43,738 nt of DNA, taken from NCBI GenBank assembly GCA_903929355.1, contig CAIYUN010000031.1:1-43738 (forward strand). Direction: 5' to 3'. Under the pieces are notes generated by a model that saw only the letters and a list, made by a program, of their open reading frames with translations, searched no databases and was not told where the DNA came from. This DNA is from an uncultured Opitutaceae bacterium (lineage in GTDB: Bacteria > Verrucomicrobiota > Verrucomicrobiia > Opitutales > Opitutaceae). Both the position numbers and the translations under genes were made by a program. Numbering within the stretch: the first letter of the stretch is position 1; each line of letters opens with the position of its first letter. Shown here piece by piece: positions 15,619-24,878 of this stretch.

Positions 15619-18345
15619 CTACTTCGGTGCGGGGGTGGAGAAGTGGTAGTCACCTGCCGGCAGGGTGAGCGTCACGCGGCCGTCGGCTGACCTGAGGTCG
15701 GTGGCCCCCGCCAGCTCGGAGAGCGGCCGCCCCCCCTCGGTCACACCGTCGGCGGTGCCGACTGGCAGCACGACTTGCGCAGTGGTGTTGGCTGGAATCG
15801 TCACATCCAGTGCGAAGCGGCCGGCCGCAAGGCGCCAATCGGACGCGGCCGTACCGTAGGGCGTGTCGAGCGTCGCCTTGGCGTGGGTCAGGCCACCACC
15901 GGGCAAGGGCGCGATCACGAAGTGCTTCCAGCCGGGTGCCGCCGCGTCGGGCTTGAGGCCCGCGATGGTGTCGTAGAACCACCCGATGACCGAACCGTAG
16001 GCATAGTGGTTGAACGAGTTCATCCCCGTGGAATTGAAGCCATGCTCCGGCGTCCAACTGTCCCAGCGCTCCCAGATGGTGGTCGCACCGTTCTTCACGC
16101 TCACCAGCCAGCCGGGAAAATCCTCCTGCAGGAGCACTTGATAGGCGAGATCGGCGTGGCCGTTCTCGGTCAGCACCGAGTTGATGAGCGGGGTGCCGAG
16201 AAAGCCGGTCGCGAGGTGGTTGTTTTTCTCGGCAAACTTGCGCACGAGGTTCGCGACCGCCGCAGCGTGCAGGTGGTCCGGCACGAGATCGAAGCCCAGC
16301 GCCAGCAGGTAGGCGGTCTGCTCGTCGCTGGTGATCCGGCCGTCGGCGGTGAGAAACTCGTGTTGGAAGGCCTCGCGGACATGCGCGAACAGCAGGCGGT
16401 CGCGTTCCGCCTCCGGGCGGCCGAGCACAGCGGCCATGCGGCCGGCCAGGTCGGTGACATGTGCGTAATACGCGGTGGCGATGAGCACATAGGGCGTGGG
16501 CGCGTCCGGCGCGTTGAAGCCGGGGGCCAGCCAGTCGCCGTAGCTTTTCTTGCTGCGGCGGATGCCGGCGGGGTAATCCCGCGTCTGGGCCTCGACCCAG
16601 CGCTGCACCGTGTCGAAGTTTTCCTCCAGCACCCGACGGTCGCCCGTGTGCAGCCAGGTGACATAGGGCACGATCACGCCGGCGTCCCCCCACCCCGCGC
16701 TCCCGCGGCCCAATCCGATGGTGGGCGCGACATCACCGTAGCCGCTGGCGCCGCCCGGGTCGTCGCGGAAGCCGTCGCGCAGCGCGAACAGCCACTGGCG
16801 GTAAAACCCACCGGTCGCATAATTGTAGGAGGCCGTGTTGGAAAACACCTGCGCATCGCCCGTCCAGCCCAGACGCTCGTCGCGTTGCGGACAGTCCGTC
16901 GGCGCCTCGAGGAAATTGCCCTTCTCGCCCCACAGGGTGTTCGAATAAAGCTGGTTCAACAGCGGGTTCGAGCAGTCGAAAAAGCCGATACGCGGCATGT
17001 CGGAGTGCACCACGACCCCGGTGATGGCGTCGGCGGCGGGCGCGTCCACCCCGCTCAGCTCAACATAGCGGAAGCCGAAATAGGTGAACTCCGGCTCCCA
17101 GGTCTCGACGCCGGTGCCGGCCGCCCGGTAAATCGCCGAGGCGTGTGCGCCCCGGAGGTTGGCGGTGTAGATCTGACCGTCCGGCTGGAGCATCTCGCCA
17201 AAGCGCAGCCGCACCTCCCGGCCCGCCGGCGCGGTCAGCTTGAGGCGCGCCCAGCCGACAATGTTCTGCCCCAAGTCATAGAGAAACACGCCCGGCTTCA
17301 CCTCCCGGCGCGACACGGGCTTAAGCTCCTCCGTTCGGCGCGCCGGGGGCGAAATCCGCGCCGTGAGCTGAACCGCGGTGGGGATGCGCTCCACCTGCGC
17401 CGGATGCCAGTCCAGCGCCGGGCCGGCCATCTGGGCGGCGCTCCATCGTGGGTCGGCGCGGCGAGCGTCGTAGGTCTCCCCAAAATAAATCCCCTGCGCG
17501 GTCACCGGACCGTCCGTCCAGCGCGTGTCCGGGCCGGTCTTGACCACGGTCACCCTGCCCGCGGCGTCCGTCAGCTCCAGCCACGCCGACACCAGCGGCT
17601 GCGGGCCGGCCTGAGCGCCGGTCATCAGCGTGCCGCTGTACCAGCCATCGCCGAGGACGAGCCCGAGCGCGTTGGCCCCGGCCCGCACCTGTGCGGTCAC
17701 ATCGTAGGTGACGTAAAACACCCGCTTCTGGTAATCGGGCCAGCCGGGAAGAAAGAGATCCGCCGTGACCTTGCGGCCATTGAGCCACGGCTCGACCAGC
17801 CCAAACGCCGACAGGTAGAGCCGGGCCTTGACCGGCGTGGTCGCGGCCGTGAACTCCTGGCGGAAGTACCGCGCGCCCGGCGTGGCGGCCCGGGCCACCT
17901 TCACCCCGTCGCCCACCCAGGCAGCAGGCCACGCGCCGCCCAGCAAGCCGGTTTCAAATGTCGCCGGCTTGCTCCAGCCGCTGTCGCGCCCGCGCTCATC
18001 CCACACCCGCACCTGCCAGGTGTACCGGGTTCCGGGCTGCGCCACCCACTGCGGCACCGTCACCCATTGGGACTGGTCGGAGTTGGTGCGCGGCGTTTCG
18101 ATCGCACCACCCGACGGCCGGCCATCGGCCCGGAGCGGGGTCACGCGCAATTGATAGGCCGTCTGCCGCGCACCCCGCACCGGGTCCACGAGCCACCAGG
18201 AAAAGCGCGGGCTCGCCGTGTCCACCAAGGCCGGATCGGCGCTTCCTTCGCAGGTGAGATGGGATACGGTCGGCCCGGTCTCCGCCGCCGAGGCCATTGA
18301 CCTTATCGCGAGGCCCGCGAACAGAAGAAACATCTGGGTGCGCAT
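15619..18345 (-). CDS. GH78 alpha-L-rhamnosidase, secreted
   Basis: The 908-residue product starts at ATG 18345 (a second ATG is four codons in) and has a signal peptide cleaved near SMASAAE. The order is the usual GH78 one: N-terminal beta domain (residues 25-135, with PRFSWWLVD), Bac_rhamnosid_N (about 160-320, with FGLVEPWLNGRKVTADLFLPGW), the concanavalin-like domain (about 345-445, YDLGQNIVGWARL), then the (alpha/alpha)6 catalytic barrel. The active-site block DCPQRDERLGWTGD (484-497) supplies Asp484, Asp489, Glu490 and Asp497. TTIWERWDSW and GMNSFNHYAYGS lie further on, and a C-terminal beta domain closes the chain. It releases terminal rhamnose, as found in rhamnogalacturonan, which suits the pectate lyase nearby. 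Confidence 0.95.
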   Translation of the reverse strand: MRTQMFLLFAGLAIRSMASAAETGPTVSHLTCEGSADPALVDTASPRFSWWLVDPVRGARQTAYQLRVTPLRADGRPSGGAIETPRTNSDQSQWVTVPQWVAQPGTRYTWQVRVWDERGRDSGWSKPATFETGLLGGAWPAAWVGDGVKVARAATPGARYFRQEFTAATTPVKARLYLSAFGLVEPWLNGRKVTADLFLPGWPDYQKRVFYVTYDVTAQVRAGANALGLVLGDGWYSGTLMTGAQAGPQPLVSAWLELTDAAGRVTVVKTGPDTRWTDGPVTAQGIYFGETYDARRADPRWSAAQMAGPALDWHPAQVERIPTAVQLTARISPPARRTEELKPVSRREVKPGVFLYDLGQNIVGWARLKLTAPAGREVRLRFGEMLQPDGQIYTANLRGAHASAIYRAAGTGVETWEPEFTYFGFRYVELSGVDAPAADAITGVVVHSDMPRIGFFDCSNPLLNQLYSNTLWGEKGNFLEAPTDCPQRDERLGWTGDAQVFSNTASYNYATGGFYRQWLFALRDGFRDDPGGASGYGDVAPTIGLGRGSAGWGDAGVIVPYVTWLHTGDRRVLEENFDTVQRWVEAQTRDYPAGIRRSKKSYGDWLAPGFNAPDAPTPYVLIATAYYAHVTDLAGRMAAVLGRPEAERDRLLFAHVREAFQHEFLTADGRITSDEQTAYLLALGFDLVPDHLHAAAVANLVRKFAEKNNHLATGFLGTPLINSVLTENGHADLAYQVLLQEDFPGWLVSVKNGATTIWERWDSWTPEHGFNSTGMNSFNHYAYGSVIGWFYDTIAGLKPDAAAPGWKHFVIAPLPGGGLTHAKATLDTPYGTAASDWRLAAGRFALDVTIPANTTAQVVLPVGTADGVTEGGRPLSELAGATDLRSADGRVTLTLPAGDYHFSTPAPK

Positions 18346-18682
18346 GGAGTTATAGGGTTGAAACTGCGGAACGGGCCAATGCTGCCGGTTTTCCGCCCCC
18401 GCGCAAGAAGCGGATGCCCCGTTTCAATCCGCGCCCTACCAGCTGCTGTTCTCGCGCCTGAACGAGCGCGAAGCGGCGGCTTGGGATCAGCAAATCGAAG
18501 GCGACGCGCAAAGCGGCCGGCTCGACGCCCTCGATGCGCGCCTGACGGAACGAGAGGGAGGTCAGTCCAAGGTGCCGCTCGATGAAATCCTCGACGACCC
18601 AAATTTTCTTGAGCGCCTGGCCGGCCTGACGAACCCAACGTCAGACTTTCAACCCGGGTGCCGTTGGAAATTTGTGCCCCCC
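18346..18682. other. intergenic space upstream of the GH78 gene
   Basis: The space holds the GH78 promoter region (right of 18346, read leftwards) and a plus-strand gene remnant at about 18395-18646. No -35/-10 pair stands out, and there is no Shine-Dalgarno match ahead of the GH78 ATG. Confidence 0.5.
18395..18646 (+). pseudogene. 5'-truncated small protein remnant, antitoxin-like
   Basis: The frame is open from 18362 but has no ATG, GTG or TTG before coding character begins. Translated, it contains APYQLLFSRLNEREAAAWDQ, QIEGDAQSGRLDALDARLTE and VPLDEILDDPNFLERLAGL. The pattern of WDxQIExDxxSGRLDAL followed by an acidic Leu-rich tail is like small proteins that often accompany RelE/HigB-type toxins. 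That resemblance is from memory of the pattern and is tentative. The frame then runs without a stop into the 3' end of the opposite-strand TPR gene, where the sequence loses sense. I read it as a decayed gene, not a functional one. Confidence 0.4.
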
Positions 18683-21463
18683 TCATTGCTTCCCCGCTGC
18701 CGCCAGGCGCGCGAGCGCGGCATGGGCGAAGAGATACTCGTTGTAATCCCGCTGGTTGGTGGCCACGGATTTTTGAAAAGCCTCGCGCGCGCCGGCCTGG
18801 TCGCCTTTGAGCAGGCGCATCTGGCCGGCAAAATACCAGGCCTCGCAGCGCTGGCCGGACACCGGCTCCTCGCCGCTCTTTTCCGCGGCGGCGAACAGGG
18901 CCGCCTCATCCCGCTGGCCGGCCAGAAACTGGCCGATGGTTTTCGCCCAGCCTTCTTTCCACCCACCCACGGTTTGGGCAAAATCGGCGGGCGCGGCTCC
19001 CTGTTTGAGCTGCAGCAGCTGGCGATAGAGGCGGTAATAAGTCGCGTCGGCCGGATTTAAGGCGATGGCTTGGTCATAATCCGCCAGCGCGCCCGCGGGG
19101 TCGCCCAAGAATTCCCTGACCATGGCGCGGGAGCTGTGGCTGCTCGCATCTTTTGGGGCGAGTTCGAGGGCTTGGTTGTAGTCCGCTAACGCGCCGGCGT
19201 AGTCGCCGGTCTGCTTCTTGACCGAACCGCGACCGGAGTAGGCTTCGACGTTTTTGGGATCGAGCTCCAAGGCGTGGGTGTAGTCCGCCAGCGCGCCGGC
19301 GTTATCGCCAGTCTGAAACTTGACAGAACCGCGACGGGCGTAGGCGTCCGCGTATCTGGGGTCGAGCTCCAGGGCACGGTTGTAGTCCGCCAGCGCGCCG
19401 GCGTAGTCGCCGGTCTGCGCCTTGACAGAACCGCGACCGAAGTAGGTGCCGTAGTTTTTGGGGTTGAGCTCCAGGGCGTGGGTGTAGTCCGCCAGCGCGC
19501 CGGCGAAATCAGTCATGTCCATTTTCACCATCGCGCGCATCCCCCAGGCCTTCACGTTGAGCGGGTCTAGCCCAATCGCTTGGGTGAAATCGGCGATGGC
19601 GCCGGCACCGTCGCCGGTCCGCGCCTTGACCTCACCGCGACCAGTGTAGGCGTTGGCGTTTTTGGGGTCGAGCTCCAGGACGCGGGTGTAGTCCGCCAGC
19701 GCGCCGGCGTGGTCGCCGGTCTGCGCTTTGACCGCACCGCGATTGGCGTAGGCCTCGGCGTTTTTGGTGCCGAGCTCCACGGCCTGATTGAGATCCGCTA
19801 GCGCGCCAGCGTAGTCACCAGTCCGCGCCTTGATCGCACCACGATAGGCGTAGGCGTCGGCGTTTTTGGGGTCGAACTCCAGGACGCGGGTGAAGTCCGC
19901 CAGGGCGCCAGCGTAATCAGCCTGCTGCATCTTCGCCGCAGCGCGCAAGAACCAGGCATCCACGGCGAGCGGGTCCATTTGGAGGGCCCGGGTGCAGTCC
20001 GCGATGGCGCCGGCGACATCCCCCGTGCCCAATTTCTCTTTGACGGCGTTCAGCATGATGGCCGTGCGGCTCAACCCGGTCTGCCGGACGACCGTCCAGT
20101 CCTGGTTTTGGGCCGCAGGGGGCGGGCTGGCGGTTCCGGCCGCCCCGCTGCCCGAGGGAGGGAGGGGACGCAGGTAGGCGACGCCATGTTTGCCGTCCAC
20201 CACCAGATCCATCCGCGCCAGCGCGGCGAGCCCGAGCACCCCGTCGAAATGACCCTGCGTATCCTCGTCATTGCCAAAGTTTCGCAACGGCACGTTCGTG
20301 AGCGTGAGCGCGCCCAGGGACAAATTGTCCGCCAGTGTCTCCTCCGCCTTCCATTCGCCAGCCACCCCATGGATGGTCACCTTGGTGGGCAAAGACGCGA
20401 GGGGATGGGCCGCGCGCCACTCTTTCCACCGGTCCATCGGCAAGGCCACGCCTTGAGAATCGCCCGTGTCCACCAGGAAGGTGCGGGTGGTGCCATCGGG
20501 AGAGGGTATTTCCAAAGTCAGGACGTCGTGGTGGTTGGCGCTGATCTTGACCTTCAACCAGCCGCTCGTGTCCGGCACCGGCGCGTCGTCCCCGGTGACG
20601 AGGGCGACGGTGCGGGGCGCGCCCATGAAAAGCAGCAGGTTGTCCTTCACCGCCGGCCAACCGACCATCAGGCCGGAGTTGTAGCCTGGCAGATTGAACG
20701 TGGCAACTTGCGCGGTGACGCTGGCCGCACCCACGGTCAGTTCGGCCGGGGCGGTCAGGACGATCTCGGGCGCGTTGGCGACCGGGTTGGGCGTCGGCGT
20801 GACCCGCAGCCCGAGGCGCCGCACCTCCTGGGTGGTGAGCAAGACGGCCAGGGAGCTCCCGGTGTCGAGGATCGCCCGCACCGGCTGCCCGTTGATGCTG
20901 GCCGAGGGAAAGACCATGCGGGGTTCGGAGACGGAGGCTGCCTGCCGGATGGCATCGGCCAGACTGGGGTCGAGTTTCAAGGCCTGGTTGAAATCGGCGG
21001 TGGCACCATCGAGGTCTCCTTTGTCATGCTTGACCCGACCGCGAGCGGCGTAGGCGGCGGCATCTTTGGGATCGAGTTCGATGGCACGGTTGAAGTCGGC
21101 GATGGCTCCATCGAGGTCCCCTTTGTTCCTCTTGACCTCCGCGCGGCCGGCATAGGCGTGGGCGGATTTCGGGTCGAGCTCGATGATCCGGCTGAAGTCC
21201 GCCAAGGCCCCGTCGAGATCGCCTTTGTCCTTCTGGGCATTGCCCCGGTTGCCGAGGGCGCGAACAAAATTGGGATCGAGTTTCAAGGCCTGGTTGAAAT
21301 CGGCGATGGCCCCATCGAGGTCCCCCTTGTCGCTCTTGGTCAGGCCCTGCTCCACGAGATCGTTGGGGGTGGCCTGCGCGTGCAGACGGGCCAGGCCACC
21401 CCCACCGAGGAGCAGAGCGGCGAGGAATGCGAGGTGAAGGATCGTTTTTATGGGGGCGGGCAC
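18683..21463 (-). CDS. secreted TPR protein with two retropepsin-like aspartic protease motifs
   Basis: The start is uncertain. GTG 21463 gives 926 residues with a signal peptide (PIKTILHLAFLAALLLGGG); ATG 21598 would add 45 residues of non-signal character. Four TPR units (35-170, GDLDGAIADFNQALKLDP type) precede a region with two DTG motifs: ILDTGSS at 198-204 and LVDTGDS at 330-336. Each is followed by lobe-like sequence; the second continues to GVLGLAALARMDLVVDG (408-424). About ten more TPRs fill the rest (roughly 465-810), nearly identical at DNA level over about 19040-20000 with a 102-base period, followed by a less regular C-terminal helical tail. DTG is the catalytic triplet of aspartic proteases. 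Function unknown; it sits between GH31 and GH78 on the same strand. Confidence 0.8.
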   Translation of the reverse strand: MPAPIKTILHLAFLAALLLGGGGLARLHAQATPNDLVEQGLTKSDKGDLDGAIADFNQALKLDPNFVRALGNRGNAQKDKGDLDGALADFSRIIELDPKSAHAYAGRAEVKRNKGDLDGAIADFNRAIELDPKDAAAYAARGRVKHDKGDLDGATADFNQALKLDPSLADAIRQAASVSEPRMVFPSASINGQPVRAILDTGSSLAVLLTTQEVRRLGLRVTPTPNPVANAPEIVLTAPAELTVGAASVTAQVATFNLPGYNSGLMVGWPAVKDNLLLFMGAPRTVALVTGDDAPVPDTSGWLKVKISANHHDVLTLEIPSPDGTTRTFLVDTGDSQGVALPMDRWKEWRAAHPLASLPTKVTIHGVAGEWKAEETLADNLSLGALTLTNVPLRNFGNDEDTQGHFDGVLGLAALARMDLVVDGKHGVAYLRPLPPSGSGAAGTASPPPAAQNQDWTVVRQTGLSRTAIMLNAVKEKLGTGDVAGAIADCTRALQMDPLAVDAWFLRAAAKMQQADYAGALADFTRVLEFDPKNADAYAYRGAIKARTGDYAGALADLNQAVELGTKNAEAYANRGAVKAQTGDHAGALADYTRVLELDPKNANAYTGRGEVKARTGDGAGAIADFTQAIGLDPLNVKAWGMRAMVKMDMTDFAGALADYTHALELNPKNYGTYFGRGSVKAQTGDYAGALADYNRALELDPRYADAYARRGSVKFQTGDNAGALADYTHALELDPKNVEAYSGRGSVKKQTGDYAGALADYNQALELAPKDASSHSSRAMVREFLGDPAGALADYDQAIALNPADATYYRLYRQLLQLKQGAAPADFAQTVGGWKEGWAKTIGQFLAGQRDEAALFAAAEKSGEEPVSGQRCEAWYFAGQMRLLKGDQAGAREAFQKSVATNQRDYNEYLFAHAALARLAAAGKQ

Positions 21464-21796
21464 GACGGGGGGGCTGTTACCGGTATCGGGCTGCAAAACG
21501 CTTAAAAGCCATTGGCGCGCTGTCAAACTCCTCCCCAGCCCCGGCAGGATCAGCCCGCCTCCGCTGCGGGGGGCACCCGGCGCCACAGGCGCAATCAACG
21601 CGATCCAGCCGAGACTGGCCGCCGCCCGCAGCGTGCTGCTCTCGATTACCCGGCTTCAATCGGACTGCACTGCTTGTGCCGCCATCTTGTCGCGCTGGAG
21701 CAAAGCAAAGGCGGAAGATCACTTCGTGAGTGCCGGTGCAAGGGCGAGACGGAAGACCGAAGGGTGCTTGATGATTTCAAACTGTCCCACCACCGG
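21464..21796. other. intergenic space between GH31 and TPR genes
   Basis: If the TPR gene starts at GTG 21463, these 333 bases hold no gene I can support; with the upstream ATG the gap is 198 bases. I see no T-tailed hairpin for the GH31 gene and no repeat array. Its composition is ordinary for the genome. Confidence 0.4.
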
Positions 21797-24667
21797 CTAT
21801 GGCGCAATCCGGACGTCCACGGCCGCGCCGGTGTAGGTCACCGTCTCGTCGGGTGTGAGGGTGGGCGAATAGGCGACCGCCTTGTTCTTGGACACCACCA
21901 CCACTTGGAAGGTCCGCCGGGCGAGCATGCCGGTGAACGAACCGGTGCGTGCCCCGATGGTCAGTGTGCGGGTCGCATCGTTCCAGCGGATCGGGATGCG
22001 GGCGAACTGGCCTTTCTCGTAGCCGTTGCTCAGCCCGTCGTCCTCGTAGAGGGAATACGTTCCGTCGGCGCCCGCATAGACTTGGAGCGTGACCGGGTCG
22101 GCGGGTGTTTCGCCGGTATATTGGATGGCCGGGCCGAAGGGGATGATCGCGCCGGCCCGGATGTGCAGCGGCATCGCGTCGAAGGGGGCCGGGGCGTCGA
22201 GCGTCTGCCCGCCCGCCAACGCCGTCCCGCTCCAGAAGTCATACCAGCCACCCGGCGTGGCCGGCAGATAGACGGAGCGCGAGCGCGCCAGGTAGGTGGT
22301 GACCGGGCTGACGAGGAACGCCGGACCGAACATGAACTGGTCGGTGAGGTCGCGCGCCTTGGCATCGGTGCGGAAATCCATCACCAGCGGGCGCATGATC
22401 GTGCCGCCGTCCTGCGTCACCGCGCCCGCCATCGAGTAGATGTAGGGCTGCAGCGCATACCGCAGCCGGTCAAACTTGAGTTCCGCCTGGTAGGCCGGGT
22501 TGGTCTCGCCGCCCATCGCCCACATCTCACGGGCGCGCAGTTCGCCATGCGCCCGGAGGAAGGGGGTGAAGGCGCTGAACTCAAACCAGCGCGCATTGAG
22601 CTCATACCACTCCGCGAGGTTGGCGGGCGTGATGTTCTGGGCCGAAAACCGAGTCTCCATGGTGTAACCCCCAGTGTCCATCGTCCAGTAGGGGTTGCCC
22701 GAGATGCTGAAGCCCAGCCCGGCCGTGATCTGCTTGGCAAAGGTCATCCAGGTCGAAGTGATGTCGCCCGACCAAGTGACGGCCGAGTAGCGTTGCTGCC
22801 CGGCGAACCCCGAGCGGGTCAGGATGAAAACGCGCTGGTCCGGTGCGGTCGCGCGCTGGCCCTCGTAGATGCCCCGGCTGTTTTCCAACGCGTAGCCGTT
22901 GAGCACCCGCGAGGGGCTGCCGAGCGCGGTCGAGCCGATGAAGTGCTTGGTCGTCGCCAGGGTGGGAGGAGACGGCTGCACCACGTCGGGCTCGCTCGCG
23001 TCCATCCACCATGCGTCCACGCCTTTTTGGAACAGCCCGGCGTTGATCTGTTTCCAGAACAGATCACGCGCCCCGGCGTTGAACGCATCGTAGAAGGTGT
23101 AGTTGAAACCCCGGGCCACCCAGTCCTTGATGTTCTCCTTGAGGGTGGGTTCGTAGAGGTAGCCGGCCGCCTGCATGGCCTTGAAGTTCTCGTTGCCGAC
23201 ATAGTCGCCGGAGTAGAACTTGCCCCAGACGGAGATCATGAGGTTCGCGTGCTGGTCATGGATCGCCTTGATCCAGCCGACGGGATCGGGAAAACGGGCC
23301 GGGTCGAACTGGTGCGAGCCCCAGGCGTTCTGGGGCCAATACTGCCAGTCCTGCACGATATTGTCGAAGGGGATGCTGCGGGAGCGGTAGCCGTTCACCA
23401 CATCGAGACTCTGCTGCGCGCGCTCATAGCGCTGATAGGACTGCCACAGGCCGAACGCCCAGCGCGGCAGCATGGTGGCCGCGCCGGTCAGGTGCCGGTA
23501 GCCCGCCACCACCTGGTCGAGCTCCGGGCCGTAGACAAAATAGTAGTCCACGCCGTCGCCGACCTCCGACCACAGGGAAATGTCACCAGCTGAGTCGGCG
23601 GGCGCAGGGGTCTTCCAGCGCAGCTGCATCGTGCTCACCTGGTCGCCGCCCGACTCCACCCTGATGGCGTAGTGGTTGCCGGCTGAGAGGTGAACTTTGA
23701 CCTGGTCATACTCCGTCAGCCAGCCTTGGCGCCAGCGGTTGAAAACCAGTTTGCCGTCGAGCCACATTTTGAGGCCGCCATTGGAGTAGGTCTGGAACTG
23801 GTAATCGCCGGTCGTGGGCGCGACCACCTCGCCGACCCAGCGCGTGGTGCCCGCGCCGCCGCGCCCACCCCCGCCACCTCGCGGAGGCGCCCCACGGGTG
23901 AGATCTGCAGTCACCCGCGCACCTTGCAGCACGTCGGGCGCGTTCGCCGTGAAGGTGCCGGTGGTCAGCCCGCCGGCCTGGCGGGAGGCATCCAACAGAT
24001 TGGCGGCCGGGATCGCCTCAAACGGGCGCAGGTCGCCGAAGCGGCTGTAGCCGGGATTGTCCCACAGGATGCCGAAGCCACGGCTGGAGACCAGAAACGG
24101 AACGACAACCACGCTGTTGCGCTGCCAAAGATCGAGATCGCAACCCTTGATATCCATGATCCCAAGCTGCTGCTGACCCAGGCCGTGCAACGACTCTTCG
24201 GGTGCGCCGGCCCAATGCTGCGCAGCGTGGAAGGTTTGTTCGCCGTCGACGTTGGCGGGATCAAGGGAGCGACCGCCGGCTTTTTCGGCGAGCACCACCT
24301 GGCCGGTGGCGTCCAGAAATGTCACTGCGCCCGTGACCAGGTCGACGCGGGCCTTGCAGCGGACCGTGGAGAGGGTGGCCGTCCCGCCGCCGGTGGTGAG
24401 ATCCCAATCGGGCACCGGAGCCGACCGAGGCACAACGATCAAACTCGGCCGGAAGGCGGCAAACGCATGATCCTTGGCGTAGGCCACGCGAATGGTGTTG
24501 TCCGCACAGGCGGTCAGACGAAGGAAGCCGTCGCCAACGGGCAGGATGATCCCATCGGCTAGTCTTTCGACGGCCGGCGGCGGCGGCGAAACCGCAGCCA
24601 GACCGGATGGGGCGAATGGCAGGGAAAAACCAAAGGCGAGCCCGAGGGCCAGTGTGCGGGTAAACAT
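21797..24667 (-). CDS. GH31 family alpha-glycosidase with PA14 insert, secreted (alpha-xylosidase-like)
   Basis: The ATG at 24667 starts 956 residues with a signal peptide (MFTRTLALGLAFGFSLPFA). A GH31 N-terminal beta-sandwich is interrupted by a PA14-like domain at about 225-355 (TRWVGEVVAPTTGDYQFQTY, SNGGLKMWLDGKLVFNRW). The barrel follows: FGLWQSYQRY (405-414), IVQDWQYWP (437-445), nucleophile Asp556 in AWWMDASEPD, and acid/base Asp635 in TWSGDITSTW. The C-terminal beta domain ends the chain. A PA14 insert in this place is known in Cellvibrio Xyl31A, an alpha-xylosidase acting on xyloglucan oligosaccharides, so that activity is my first guess; alpha-glucosidase remains possible. A Gly/Arg-rich stretch, PPRGGGGGRGGAG (261-273), lies at the edge of the insert. 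Confidence 0.92.
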   Translation of the reverse strand: MFTRTLALGLAFGFSLPFAPSGLAAVSPPPPAVERLADGIILPVGDGFLRLTACADNTIRVAYAKDHAFAAFRPSLIVVPRSAPVPDWDLTTGGGTATLSTVRCKARVDLVTGAVTFLDATGQVVLAEKAGGRSLDPANVDGEQTFHAAQHWAGAPEESLHGLGQQQLGIMDIKGCDLDLWQRNSVVVVPFLVSSRGFGILWDNPGYSRFGDLRPFEAIPAANLLDASRQAGGLTTGTFTANAPDVLQGARVTADLTRGAPPRGGGGGRGGAGTTRWVGEVVAPTTGDYQFQTYSNGGLKMWLDGKLVFNRWRQGWLTEYDQVKVHLSAGNHYAIRVESGGDQVSTMQLRWKTPAPADSAGDISLWSEVGDGVDYYFVYGPELDQVVAGYRHLTGAATMLPRWAFGLWQSYQRYERAQQSLDVVNGYRSRSIPFDNIVQDWQYWPQNAWGSHQFDPARFPDPVGWIKAIHDQHANLMISVWGKFYSGDYVGNENFKAMQAAGYLYEPTLKENIKDWVARGFNYTFYDAFNAGARDLFWKQINAGLFQKGVDAWWMDASEPDVVQPSPPTLATTKHFIGSTALGSPSRVLNGYALENSRGIYEGQRATAPDQRVFILTRSGFAGQQRYSAVTWSGDITSTWMTFAKQITAGLGFSISGNPYWTMDTGGYTMETRFSAQNITPANLAEWYELNARWFEFSAFTPFLRAHGELRAREMWAMGGETNPAYQAELKFDRLRYALQPYIYSMAGAVTQDGGTIMRPLVMDFRTDAKARDLTDQFMFGPAFLVSPVTTYLARSRSVYLPATPGGWYDFWSGTALAGGQTLDAPAPFDAMPLHIRAGAIIPFGPAIQYTGETPADPVTLQVYAGADGTYSLYEDDGLSNGYEKGQFARIPIRWNDATRTLTIGARTGSFTGMLARRTFQVVVVSKNKAVAYSPTLTPDETVTYTGAAVDVRIAP

Positions 24668-24679
24668 GGGGGGGAGGGG

Positions 24680-24704
24680 TTGAAATCCGACACCTTGATT
24701 TCAA
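24680..24704. promoter_or_regulatory. perfect 8-bp inverted repeat ahead of GH31
   Basis: TTGAAATC (24680-24687) and GATTTCAA (24697-24704) are separated by nine bases, 12 bases upstream of the GH31 ATG. The dyad could be an operator or a hairpin in the leader. No regulator gene is adjacent. Confidence 0.35.
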
Positions 24705-24878
24705 ACCGCCCGCCCGCCAACGCAAGGGAATCCTGCGCAGAGGAGGGGACGCCGGAACCGTGCGCCTGATGCGCCCCAGGTTTGGCGGTGGCCGATGACG
24801 GGAGATCACGTTGAGCCTCCAACGTCCAAGGGACGAAGTGGTGCGCCTGCCTGGTCGCGTCCGACCTTCGATCCGGGT

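Noticed and set aside
15775-18300. 841-codon plus-strand frame opposite GH78
   Set aside because: No recognisable domain, and it is the mirror of a gene with all GH78 landmarks.
19040-20000. Long periodic DNA repeat that might be a satellite or CRISPR
   Set aside because: The 102-base period is exactly 34 codons and translates to TPR units in frame.
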